From assembly GCF_004143485.2 (NCBI RefSeq), contig NZ_ML974133.1, positions 170,990 through 234,989 of the forward strand: 64,000 nt of DNA, given 5' to 3'. Below the pieces are notes generated by a model, which made no database searches, was not told the DNA's origin, and saw only the letters and a program-made list of their open reading frames with translations. Below are positions 58,194 to 64,000 of this stretch, in pieces. This DNA is from Halorussus amylolyticus (GTDB lineage: Archaea; Halobacteriota; Halobacteria; Halobacteriales; Haladaptataceae). The first letter of the stretch is position 1. The number at the start of each line of letters is the position of its first letter. The position numbers were made by a program, and so were the translations under genes.

Positions 58194-59363
58194 CTATCGA
58201 AGCGCCGTCTCGAACGCCTGCTCGAAGTCCGCCTTCAGGTCCTCGACGTTCTCGATGCCCACGCTCGCCCGAATCAGACCGTCGTCGAGTCCCGCCGCCT
58301 CGCGCTCCTCGCGCGGAATCGCGGCGTGGGTCATCGTCGCGGGCTGTTCGATGAGGCTCTCGACGCCGCCGAGGCTCTCGGCAAGCGTGAACACTTCGGT
58401 CGCCGAGACGGCGTCGGCGGTTTCTTCCAAGGACGCATCCAGTTCGAAGCTGACCATGCCGCCGAAGTCGTCCATCTGCTCGGCCGCGAGGTCGTGGCTC
58501 GGGTGGGATTCGAGTCCGGGGAAGTAGACGCGCTCGACCGCTTCGTGGTCGTCGAGCCACTGTGCGAGTTGGCGGGCGTTGTCACAGTGGCGGTCCATCC
58601 GGACGGGAAGCGTCTTGGTTCCCCGCAACACGAGGAAGCACTCGTGGGGGCCGGGGGTCGCGCCGACGCTGTTCTGGTAGAAGCCGAACTCCTCGTCCAG
58701 TTCCTCGTCGTTCGTGACGAGCGCGCCGCCGATTACGTCCGAGTGGCCGCCCATGTACTTCGTCAGGGAGTGGCACACCGCGTCCGCGCCGAGTTCGAGC
58801 GGGCGCTGGAGGTACGGCGTGGCGAAGGTGTTGTCCACGACCGAGAGCGCGTCGTACTCGTCTGCGATGTCGGCGGTCGCGGCGATGTCCACGATATTGA
58901 GCAGGGGGTTGGTCGGCGTCTCGACCCACACGAGTTCGGTGTTCTCGCGCATCGCCGCCTCGGTTTCATCGAGGTCGGTCATGTCCACGAAGTCGAATTC
59001 GAGGTCGTACTTCTCGTAGACCTGCGTGAAGATGCGGTGGGTGCCGCCGTACACGTCCTCGCTCGCGACGACGTGGTCGCCGGATTCGAGCACGTTCAGC
59101 ACGGTGTTTATCGCGCCCATTCCGCTCGAAAAGGCGCGGCCGTACTCGCCGCTTTCGAGGCTGGCGACGTTGGCCTCCAAGTCGGTTCGCGTGGGGTTGC
59201 CCGTTCGGGAGTACTCGTAGCCCCGGTGGTCGCCGGGACCGTCCTGAACGTAGGTGGAGTTGGCGTGAATCGGCGTCATCAGCGCGCCGGTCTCCTCGTC
59301 GGGGGACTGTCCGGCGTGAATCGAGCGCGTCTCGAATCGGAACTCGTCGTCGGTGTCGTCCAT
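58194..59363 (-). CDS. cystathionine gamma-synthase/lyase-type PLP enzyme
   Basis: The protein is 389 residues if started at ATG 59363 (a GTG 4 codons upstream is possible). Motifs of the Cys/Met-metabolism family are all visible: YSRTGNPTRTDLE, SGDHVVASEDVYGGTHRIF, VWVETPTNPLLNIVDI, the PLP Lys in HSLTKYMGGHSDVIGG, and SLGGVESLIEQPATMTHA. It acts in trans-sulfuration or methionine/cysteine synthesis; synthase or lyase activity cannot be told apart from sequence alone. Confidence 0.9.
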   Translation of the reverse strand: MDDTDDEFRFETRSIHAGQSPDEETGALMTPIHANSTYVQDGPGDHRGYEYSRTGNPTRTDLEANVASLESGEYGRAFSSGMGAINTVLNVLESGDHVVASEDVYGGTHRIFTQVYEKYDLEFDFVDMTDLDETEAAMRENTELVWVETPTNPLLNIVDIAATADIADEYDALSVVDNTFATPYLQRPLELGADAVCHSLTKYMGGHSDVIGGALVTNDEELDEEFGFYQNSVGATPGPHECFLVLRGTKTLPVRMDRHCDNARQLAQWLDDHEAVERVYFPGLESHPSHDLAAEQMDDFGGMVSFELDASLEETADAVSATEVFTLAESLGGVESLIEQPATMTHAAIPREEREAAGLDDGLIRASVGIENVEDLKADFEQAFETALR

Positions 59364-59480
59364 GCTCGTGGACACGGACGCCCCGAAGGTGACTCTTGCC
59401 CTTCCGGCGCGTTTCGGCCGTCAGCCACGATTGTCCGAAATCGACCGGACCCAGTAACCGACCGCCCCGACCACCCGTCG

Positions 59481-60044
59481 TCACTCCGAGGCGGTCAGCG
59501 ACGCGGACGAGTCGTCGCTCTCGCGTTTCCAGTACCACGCGCCGACGTTGACGGCGACCCCGAGAATGAACAGCCCCCACGTCGCCCACCACGACTGGTA
59601 CCAGAGTACGTCCATGTAAACGATAGGTCCCTTCACCAGGGGCCAGAGCGGTTCGATTCGCGTCGAAACGTCGGGTGCCGACAGCATATCGGCGAAGAGA
59701 TGCGCGACCCCCGTAACCCACACGGCGATGACGCCCAGCGCGTAGGCGTTCTTGACACCGCGGGTCGAGAACCACTCGGTCCTGTCGTCCAGTTCGGCGA
59801 AGACCCACCCGAGGAGCGGCCCGACGACTACCGCCGTGGCGGTGACGGCGACTACCGTGTGAAAAATCCCGTGGTGATGGATGCCCGCGAACCACTGCGA
59901 GAGGTAGAGGTCCACGTCCGGTAGCATTCCGAACCAGAAGCTCGCGGCGACGAACGCGCCCGCAGTCTGCCGTTCGTCGATGAAGTACCACGCGGGCGCG
60001 AGCCAGACGAGCGCCATACCGAGGTGGCCCAGTACGTCGACCAT
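59481..60044 (-). CDS. membrane-bound metal-dependent hydrolase (YdjM/DUF457-like)
   Basis: The protein is 187 residues with about four membrane helices. The His/Asp pattern VDVLGHLGMALV, PDVDLYLSQW, HHHGIFHTVVAV and VAHLFADMLS is that of the YdjM (LexA-regulated, DUF457) family, thought to be membrane phosphohydrolases. The start at ATG 60044 puts the first His in the first helix. The reaction is not known. It is divergent from the L21e operon. Confidence 0.85.
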   Translation of the reverse strand: MVDVLGHLGMALVWLAPAWYFIDERQTAGAFVAASFWFGMLPDVDLYLSQWFAGIHHHGIFHTVVAVTATAVVVGPLLGWVFAELDDRTEWFSTRGVKNAYALGVIAVWVTGVAHLFADMLSAPDVSTRIEPLWPLVKGPIVYMDVLWYQSWWATWGLFILGVAVNVGAWYWKRESDDSSASLTASE

Positions 60045-60122
60045 GTACGGTTTACCGGAGCCACGCAGAAGGGACTGATGGCGATTCGGTCCGCGACGAT
60101 TCCGAGAAGCGAGGAACGCGGC

Positions 60123-60130
60123 ATTTATAA
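60123..60130 (+). promoter_or_regulatory. TATA box of the L21e-rpoF operon
   Basis: ATTTATAA lies 30-37 bp before the ATG of the L21e gene at 60160, implying a leader of only a few bases. Confidence 0.6.
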
Positions 60131-60159
60131 CGCCGACCGGACAACACTGTCGTACGACT

Positions 60160-60450
60160 ATGCCGAGTTCGAACGGACCCAAACACAGCACTCGCGACAA
60201 GCTCTCGAACAACCCCCGCGAGAGCGGTACTTCGCCGCCCCAGCGCGCCGTCCAGCAGTTCGAGGAGGGCCAGAAGGTCCACCTCAAAATCGACCCGAGC
60301 GTCGAGAAAGGACGGTTCCACCCGCGGTACAACGGCCAGACGGGCGAAGTCACGGGCAAGCAGGGCGCGGCCTACAAAATCTCCATCAGCGACCGCGGCA
60401 AGGAGAAGACCCTCATCGCCACGCCCGCACATCTGAAGGCCCAACAGTAG
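60160..60450 (+). CDS. rpl21e: 50S ribosomal protein L21e
   Basis: The protein is 96 residues. GPKHSTRDKLSNNPRESGTSPP at the N terminus and HLKIDPSVEKGRFHPRYNGQTGEVTGKQGAAYKI in the middle are diagnostic of L21e, an archaeal/eukaryotic large-subunit protein with an SH3-like barrel. It heads a conserved archaeal gene string with rpoF one base downstream. Confidence 0.97.
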   Translation: MPSSNGPKHSTRDKLSNNPRESGTSPPQRAVQQFEEGQKVHLKIDPSVEKGRFHPRYNGQTGEVTGKQGAAYKISISDRGKEKTLIATPAHLKAQQ

Positions 60451-60451
60451 C

Positions 60452-60808
60452 ATGACCATCTTCAAGGAGAAGCTCGACGAGGAGTATCTGACCACTTCGG
60501 AGGCCAAAGAGCTGCTCGCGGGTATCGAGGACGAGCGCGCGCTCGATGAGGACCGCGAGATGCGCTACGAACTGGCCCGCGCCATCGAGCACGTCAACCG
60601 GTTCGCCGTCCTCGAAGCCGAGGAGTCGCGCGAACTCGTCGAAGAACTGCTCGAACTGGAGAAGGTGGACGAGCCGACGGCGTACAAAATCGCCGACATC
60701 CTCCCCCAGGACCGCGACGAACTCCGTGCGGTGTACGCCCAAGAGCGCTACACCCTCGGCGGCGACGAACTCGACGACATCCTCAACGTCGTCGCGAAGT
60801 ACGCCTGA
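60452..60808 (+). CDS. rpoF: DNA-directed RNA polymerase subunit F (Rpb4)
   Basis: The protein is 118 residues. YLTTSEAKELLAGIEDERA and VDEPTAYKIADILPQDRDELRAVYAQERYTL with an HRDC-like C terminus mark archaeal Rpb4/RpoF, which forms the polymerase stalk with subunit E. It follows L21e after one base, so the two are one transcript. Confidence 0.95.
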   Translation: MTIFKEKLDEEYLTTSEAKELLAGIEDERALDEDREMRYELARAIEHVNRFAVLEAEESRELVEELLELEKVDEPTAYKIADILPQDRDELRAVYAQERYTLGGDELDDILNVVAKYA

Positions 60809-60821
60809 GAGCCACCCATTC

Positions 60822-60827
60822 TTTAAG
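60822..60827 (+). promoter_or_regulatory. TATA box of the DUF655 gene
   Basis: TTTAAG lies 26-31 bp upstream of ATG 60853. It suggests an internal promoter inside the L21e-rpoF-DUF655 string and favours ATG 60853 over the ATG at 60847. Confidence 0.55.
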
Positions 60828-60852
60828 TATTTTGTCGGCGTATCCAATGACA

Positions 60853-61428
60853 ATGAGCGAACACAACGACGACGGGGAGCGGGTGCCAGCCGTGGTGCTG
60901 GACTACCTCCCGAACGGCCGCCCGGACGACGACCGGCCGCAGTATCAGAAACAGCCGATTGCGTACGCAATCGGCGTCGAGGAGTTCCGACTGTTCGAGG
61001 TCACGCTCGAAGAGGACGTGAGCCTCACCATCACCGACCGGTTCGACGCCGACCGTTCGAGCGACCTCGTCTCGCGCGTGCGCGAACTCGACTACGAGGA
61101 CCTTTCGAGCGCGGCCCAACCCGAACTCGAACACGCCATCCGGGCCATCGTGGAGGCCGACGAGCGCCGATTCGTCGATTTCTACAACGACGCCCAGCCG
61201 ATTACGCTCCGACTCCACCAGCTCAATCTGCTACCGGGCATCGGGAAGAAGCTCCGGAACAACATCTTGGAGGAGCGAAAGCGCGGCCCGTTCGAGAGTT
61301 TCGAGGAGTTAGAGGAGCGCGTGTCGGGACTCCACAATCCGAAGGAAGTGCTGGTCGAGCGGATTCTGGAGGAGCTTCGGGAGGACGACCTGAAGTACCG
61401 GACGTTCGTCCGGCGCGAAGCGCAGTAA
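60853..61428 (+). CDS. DUF655 family RNA-binding-type protein
   Basis: The protein is 191 residues. VVLDYLPNGRPDDDRPQYQKQPIAYAIGVEEFRLFEV is the S1-like/OB part of the DUF655 family, and LHQLNLLPGIGKKLRNNILEERKRGPFESFEELEERV is a helix-hairpin-helix segment for nucleic-acid binding. It is kept next to rpoF and ksgA in most Euryarchaeota and is presumed to act in RNA processing or translation. Repeat element F follows, separating it from ksgA. Confidence 0.9.
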   Translation: MSEHNDDGERVPAVVLDYLPNGRPDDDRPQYQKQPIAYAIGVEEFRLFEVTLEEDVSLTITDRFDADRSSDLVSRVRELDYEDLSSAAQPELEHAIRAIVEADERRFVDFYNDAQPITLRLHQLNLLPGIGKKLRNNILEERKRGPFESFEELEERVSGLHNPKEVLVERILEELREDDLKYRTFVRREAQ

Positions 61429-61458
61429 TCGGTCTGTTTTGGGGTTTTGTGAAGGATT

Positions 61459-61690
61459 GCATCTTCCGAGAAGTCCGTACTTCGGGTATCGGAGATTCTA
61501 TTCTTCGGGTATCGGAGCGTCCTGCTCGCACGTCACCTCTGAAGACCGCACCGCAACCGCGACGGCCACACGCCTCCCCAACCGATTGCGGTCCTCACGC
61601 CTCACTTCGTTCGGCGTTGCGGTCCTCATCCCTCGCGCGCTTTGGGCGCGAGATGGACTCGCGCCAGCGCGCGCCGTTCAGTTGGTCAGA
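61459..61690 (+). repeat. dispersed repeat element F (head 2, tail 2) with ~22-bp duplication
   Basis: CTTCGGGTATCGGAG appears twice, 22 bp apart (61482 and 61504), before the head GAGCGTCCTGCTCGCACGTC. The core GACCGCACCGCAACCGCGAC, CACACGCCTCCCCAACCGAT and a direct repeat GCGGTCCTCA follow. Then comes CATCCCTCGCGCGC with nested hairpins CGCGCGC/GCGCGCG and GGCGCGAG/CTCGCGCC (61645-61652, 61658-61665). It sits between the DUF655 gene and ksgA, inside a gene string that is usually tight. Confidence 0.85.
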
Positions 61691-61765
61691 CTGGCGGCAC
61701 AGCGTCGAAAAACGTCAATCGCTGACTCGGTGGCTTTACCAATTTCCGGTCACTACGGAGTCCCA

Positions 61766-62653
61766 ATGACCGACGCTCGCGCTCCCCCGGACGCCGAACC
61801 GCGGGACCCCGACGCCCTCCTCCGCCGTGCCGGAGTCCGCGGCAACCCCGACCGCGACCAGCACTTTCTGGTAGACGACCGCGTTCTCGACCGATTGCCC
61901 GACTACGCTTCCGACTTTGACCTGTCTCACGTCCTCGAAATCGGCCCCGGAACGGGCGCGCTGACCGACCGTCTGCTCGCCGTGGCGGACGAAGTGACCG
62001 CGGTCGAGCGCGACCCGAAGCTCGCGGCGTTCCTGCGCCGGGAGTTCGCCGACGAAATCGCGGCCGGTCGGCTAACCGTCGTGGAGGGCGACGCGCTCGA
62101 AGTCGAACTCCCCGACTTTTCGGCTTCGATTTCGAATCTCCCGTACGGCGTCTCCAGCGAAATCGCGTTCCGCTTGCTTCCCCGGAAGAAGCCGCTCGTG
62201 TTGATGTTCCAGAAGGAGTTCGCCGAGCGCATGGCCGCCGATTCGGACACCGACGACTACGGCCGCCTGTCGGTGAGCGCCCAACACTACGCCGACGTGG
62301 AAGTGGTCGAGCCGGTCCCGAAAGAGGCGTTCTCGCCGCCGCCCGCGGTCGAGAGCGCAATCGTCCGGACCGTCCCCCGCGACCCCGACTACGAGGTCGG
62401 AGACGAGGCGTTCTTCCTCGGATTCGTGAAGGCGGTGTTCACTCAGCGCCGGAAGACCATCCGGAACGCGATTCGGAACACCGCCCACATCTCGGGACTG
62501 GACGACGCCGACGCCGTAGTGGACGCCATCGAAGCGGGCGAGACCGACCTCGACCCGGACGTGCTGAGACGCCGCGCGGGCAAACTCCCGCCCGAGACGT
62601 TCGCGGCGCTGGCGCGCGCGGCCGACGAACACGGCCGAGGTGAAACTACGTGA
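61766..62653 (+). CDS. ksgA: 16S rRNA dimethyladenosine transferase
   Basis: The protein is 295 residues. QHFLVDDRVLDRL, the SAM motif VLEIGPGTGALTDRLL, the catalytic ISNLPYGVSSEIAF (N-L-P-Y) and FQKEFAERMAA are all visible. It dimethylates two adjacent adenosines near the 3' end of 16S rRNA, a late check in small-subunit assembly. A TATA-like GCTTTACCAA about 30 bp upstream gives it its own promoter after repeat element F. It overlaps mscS by 4 bp. Confidence 0.96.
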   Translation: MTDARAPPDAEPRDPDALLRRAGVRGNPDRDQHFLVDDRVLDRLPDYASDFDLSHVLEIGPGTGALTDRLLAVADEVTAVERDPKLAAFLRREFADEIAAGRLTVVEGDALEVELPDFSASISNLPYGVSSEIAFRLLPRKKPLVLMFQKEFAERMAADSDTDDYGRLSVSAQHYADVEVVEPVPKEAFSPPPAVESAIVRTVPRDPDYEVGDEAFFLGFVKAVFTQRRKTIRNAIRNTAHISGLDDADAVVDAIEAGETDLDPDVLRRRAGKLPPETFAALARAADEHGRGETT

Positions 62654-63813
62654 GCGAACTCCTGACGGGCCTGCTGGCGTTGCTCGACCAGCTACAAGGG
62701 TACGACACGACCGAAGTGAAACTCGCAGTAAGTGCGGTCGTCCTCGTCGGCGTCGTGGCCGCCGTCGCGTCGATGCGCTATCTCCGTCCGAAGGTCCGCC
62801 AGCGATTCCACACTCACGTCGGCGACGTGGTGTTGACCGCTTCCGTCGGCGTCGTTCTGTTCGGAGCGGGTGTCGCCCTGCTCGCGCTTTGGGGTCTGCT
62901 CGGCGAAGCCGCCGCCCTCGCGAATCGGGCGAGCGACACCGCAGGACAGGGCATCCTCGTCTTGCTCTCGCTCGCAGTGCTGGCGAGCGCGTACGTCGCG
63001 ACCGGCTTCGTCAACCGGGCCGTGGACCGATTTACCGAGACCCAGGAGACCATCACCGAACACCAGAGCGAAATCGTCTTTCGGGTGCTCCAACTCACGG
63101 TGTACGTCACCGCCGGAGCCATCATCCTCGGCCTGTGGAACGTTGACCTCAGCGGCCTGTTGGTCGGGGCGGGATTCCTCGGTATCATCGTGGGCATGGC
63201 CGCGCGCCAGACGCTCGGCTCGCTGCTCGCGGGGTTCGTGCTGATGTTCTCCCGACCGTTCGAAATCGGCGACTGGGTCGAGGTGAACGACGAGGAGGGC
63301 ATCGTGACCGACATCTCCATCGTCAACACTCGCATCCAGACGTTCAACGGCGAGTACGTGATGATACCCAACGACATCGTGAGCGGCGAGAAAATCATCA
63401 ACAAGAGTCGGAAGGGTCGGCTCCGCATCGAGGTCGAAGTCGGCGTCGATTACGCGGTCGACGTAGAGCGGGCCGCCGACCTCGCGGAGGACGCGATGAA
63501 GGACTTGGACGAGGTGCTGACGGTACCGACCCCGCAGGTCGTCTTGCAGGGATTTGGTGACTCGGCGGTCGTCCTCCTGCTACGGTTCTGGATAGACAAG
63601 CCGAGTTCCCGCCGCCAGTGGCGCGCTCGCACCGCGGTCGTGAAAGCGGTCAAGACCGCGTTCGACGGCGAGGGCATCAAGATTCCGTTCCCCCAGCGTG
63701 AACTCACGGGACGTGAGGAGTCGGGCGGCCTGCGCTTGGCGAGCGAGTCCACCGAAACCCGAATCGAGGCCACGACAGACGGTGGGGCCGATGACGGGGT
63801 GGACGGCGAGTGA
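62650..63813 (+). CDS. mscS: mechanosensitive ion channel (MscS family)
   Basis: The protein is 387 residues, starting at GTG inside the end of ksgA. About four membrane helices lead to the pore helix GAGFLGIIVGMAARQTLGSLLAGF and the SRPFEIGDWVEVNDEEGIVTDISIVNTRI beta domain, the signature of MscS. A C-terminal alpha/beta cap and an acidic tail follow. It opens on hypo-osmotic shock to release solutes, a clear need in a halophile. It is coupled by overlap to ksgA and to the hemK2-like gene. Confidence 0.93.
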   Translation: MSELLTGLLALLDQLQGYDTTEVKLAVSAVVLVGVVAAVASMRYLRPKVRQRFHTHVGDVVLTASVGVVLFGAGVALLALWGLLGEAAALANRASDTAGQGILVLLSLAVLASAYVATGFVNRAVDRFTETQETITEHQSEIVFRVLQLTVYVTAGAIILGLWNVDLSGLLVGAGFLGIIVGMAARQTLGSLLAGFVLMFSRPFEIGDWVEVNDEEGIVTDISIVNTRIQTFNGEYVMIPNDIVSGEKIINKSRKGRLRIEVEVGVDYAVDVERAADLAEDAMKDLDEVLTVPTPQVVLQGFGDSAVVLLLRFWIDKPSSRRQWRARTAVVKAVKTAFDGEGIKIPFPQRELTGREESGGLRLASESTETRIEATTDGGADDGVDGE

Positions 63814-64000
63814 CCGACCTCGCCGACCGCCGAGACGTCGAGACCGAGGTGTACCAGCCAGCCGAGGACTCGCGCCTGCTGGCTGACGCCGCGATAGCCG
63901 ACCTCCGCGGGAGCCAATCCGCCGCCGAGCGGTCGCGCGGGCGACGCCCCCGCGACCCCCCCCACGCCCGCGGCGGCGGGACCGGGTCGGGCTACGTCGC
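63810..64000 (+). CDS. HemK2/MTQ2-type protein glutamine methyltransferase (cut by window end)
   Basis: The N-terminal 63 residues are present, from a GTG overlapping the mscS stop. VETEVYQPAEDSRLLADAAI is the family start, and GGGTGSGYVA is the beginning of the SAM motif. Between them lies an odd Arg/Pro-rich insert (GSQSAAERSRGRRPRDPPHA) coded by GC-rich DNA with a near-perfect 12-bp dyad (GTCGCGCGGGCG/CGCCCCCGCGAC). The enzyme methylates the Gly-Gly-Gln Gln of release factor aRF1. It belongs to the ksgA-hemK string of archaea. Confidence 0.85.
   Translation, partial: MTDLADRRDVETEVYQPAEDSRLLADAAIADLRGSQSAAERSRGRRPRDPPHARGGGTGSGYV

Overview
The window is about 64 kb of chromosome from a haloarchaeon (class Halobacteria). 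The DNA is GC-rich, proteins are strongly acidic, most genes start at or just after an AT-rich TATA box about 27 bp upstream (leaderless transcripts), and archaeal markers are present: TFB, RNA polymerase subunits L and Rpb4/F, L21e, EF-1 beta, diphthamide synthase Dph2, GatCA and a complete-looking PurL. Genus cannot be fixed from the sequence alone. Almost all of it is core chromosome. There is no rRNA, no tRNA that I could recognise, no CRISPR array, and no transposase or phage module. One XerA-like integrase is present, but it sits in an ordinary chromosomal context.

Layout. 1-3.9 kb: end of a large membrane or cell-surface protein, a Nudix hydrolase, a family 2 glycosyltransferase, and an integrase overlapping a DUF5805-like gene. 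4-9.5 kb: HisG-like protein, an operon of a 655-aa coiled-coil protein and a membrane histidine kinase, and an Asp-box beta-propeller. 9.9-20.3 kb: YlbF-like protein, PRC-barrel protein, MBL hydrolase, dph2, GrpB-like, Tat-exported lipase-like hydrolase, METTL5-like methylase, rhomboid protease, rpoL and a secreted repeat protein. 20.4-32.7 kb: hisF, a 53-aa membrane protein, purL, ASST-like protein, PHP and AsnB-like pair, Nudix, APH-like kinase, tfb and gatCA. 32.9-35.1 kb: soluble chemotaxis transducer, HTH and NRDE proteins. 35.4-45.5 kb: menaquinone genes menE, menC, menA, menB, menD and menF, all on the minus strand, interrupted by an aminotransferase and a small gene. 45.6-56.5 kb: molybdopterin oxidoreductase, small regulators, a 761-aa low-complexity coiled-coil protein, paaK-like ligase, a CARF-like regulator, FKBP isomerase and MFS transporter. 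56.5-64 kb: HVO_2753-type zinc finger with EF-1 beta, VOC protein, cystathionine gamma-synthase-like enzyme, YdjM-like protein, and the archaeal string L21e - rpoF - DUF655 - ksgA - mscS - hemK2-like, cut by the window end.

The striking content is intergenic. (1) A dispersed repeat family with at least six copies (A-F) of about 130-250 bp. It has two kinds of head and two kinds of tail in mosaic combination. Each complete copy is preceded by a private tandem array (5x14, 3x30, 2x40, 3x23, 2x22 bp). Three copies are also closed by a second tandem duplication ending at the stop codon of the neighbouring minus-strand gene. (2) Two copies of a separate 124-132 bp structured element whose inner stems have entirely different sequences but preserved pairing around a conserved loop. 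(3) A 440-bp inverted duplication upstream of the 761-aa gene whose internal hairpins also covary. (4) Many perfect hairpins of 13-21 bp with 1-3 nt loops, each different in sequence. They lie between genes and also inside menE, menD, a methylase gene and a PH-like gene. I cannot match these repeats to a named family; a structured RNA, a non-autonomous mobile element or a 3' boundary element are all possible.
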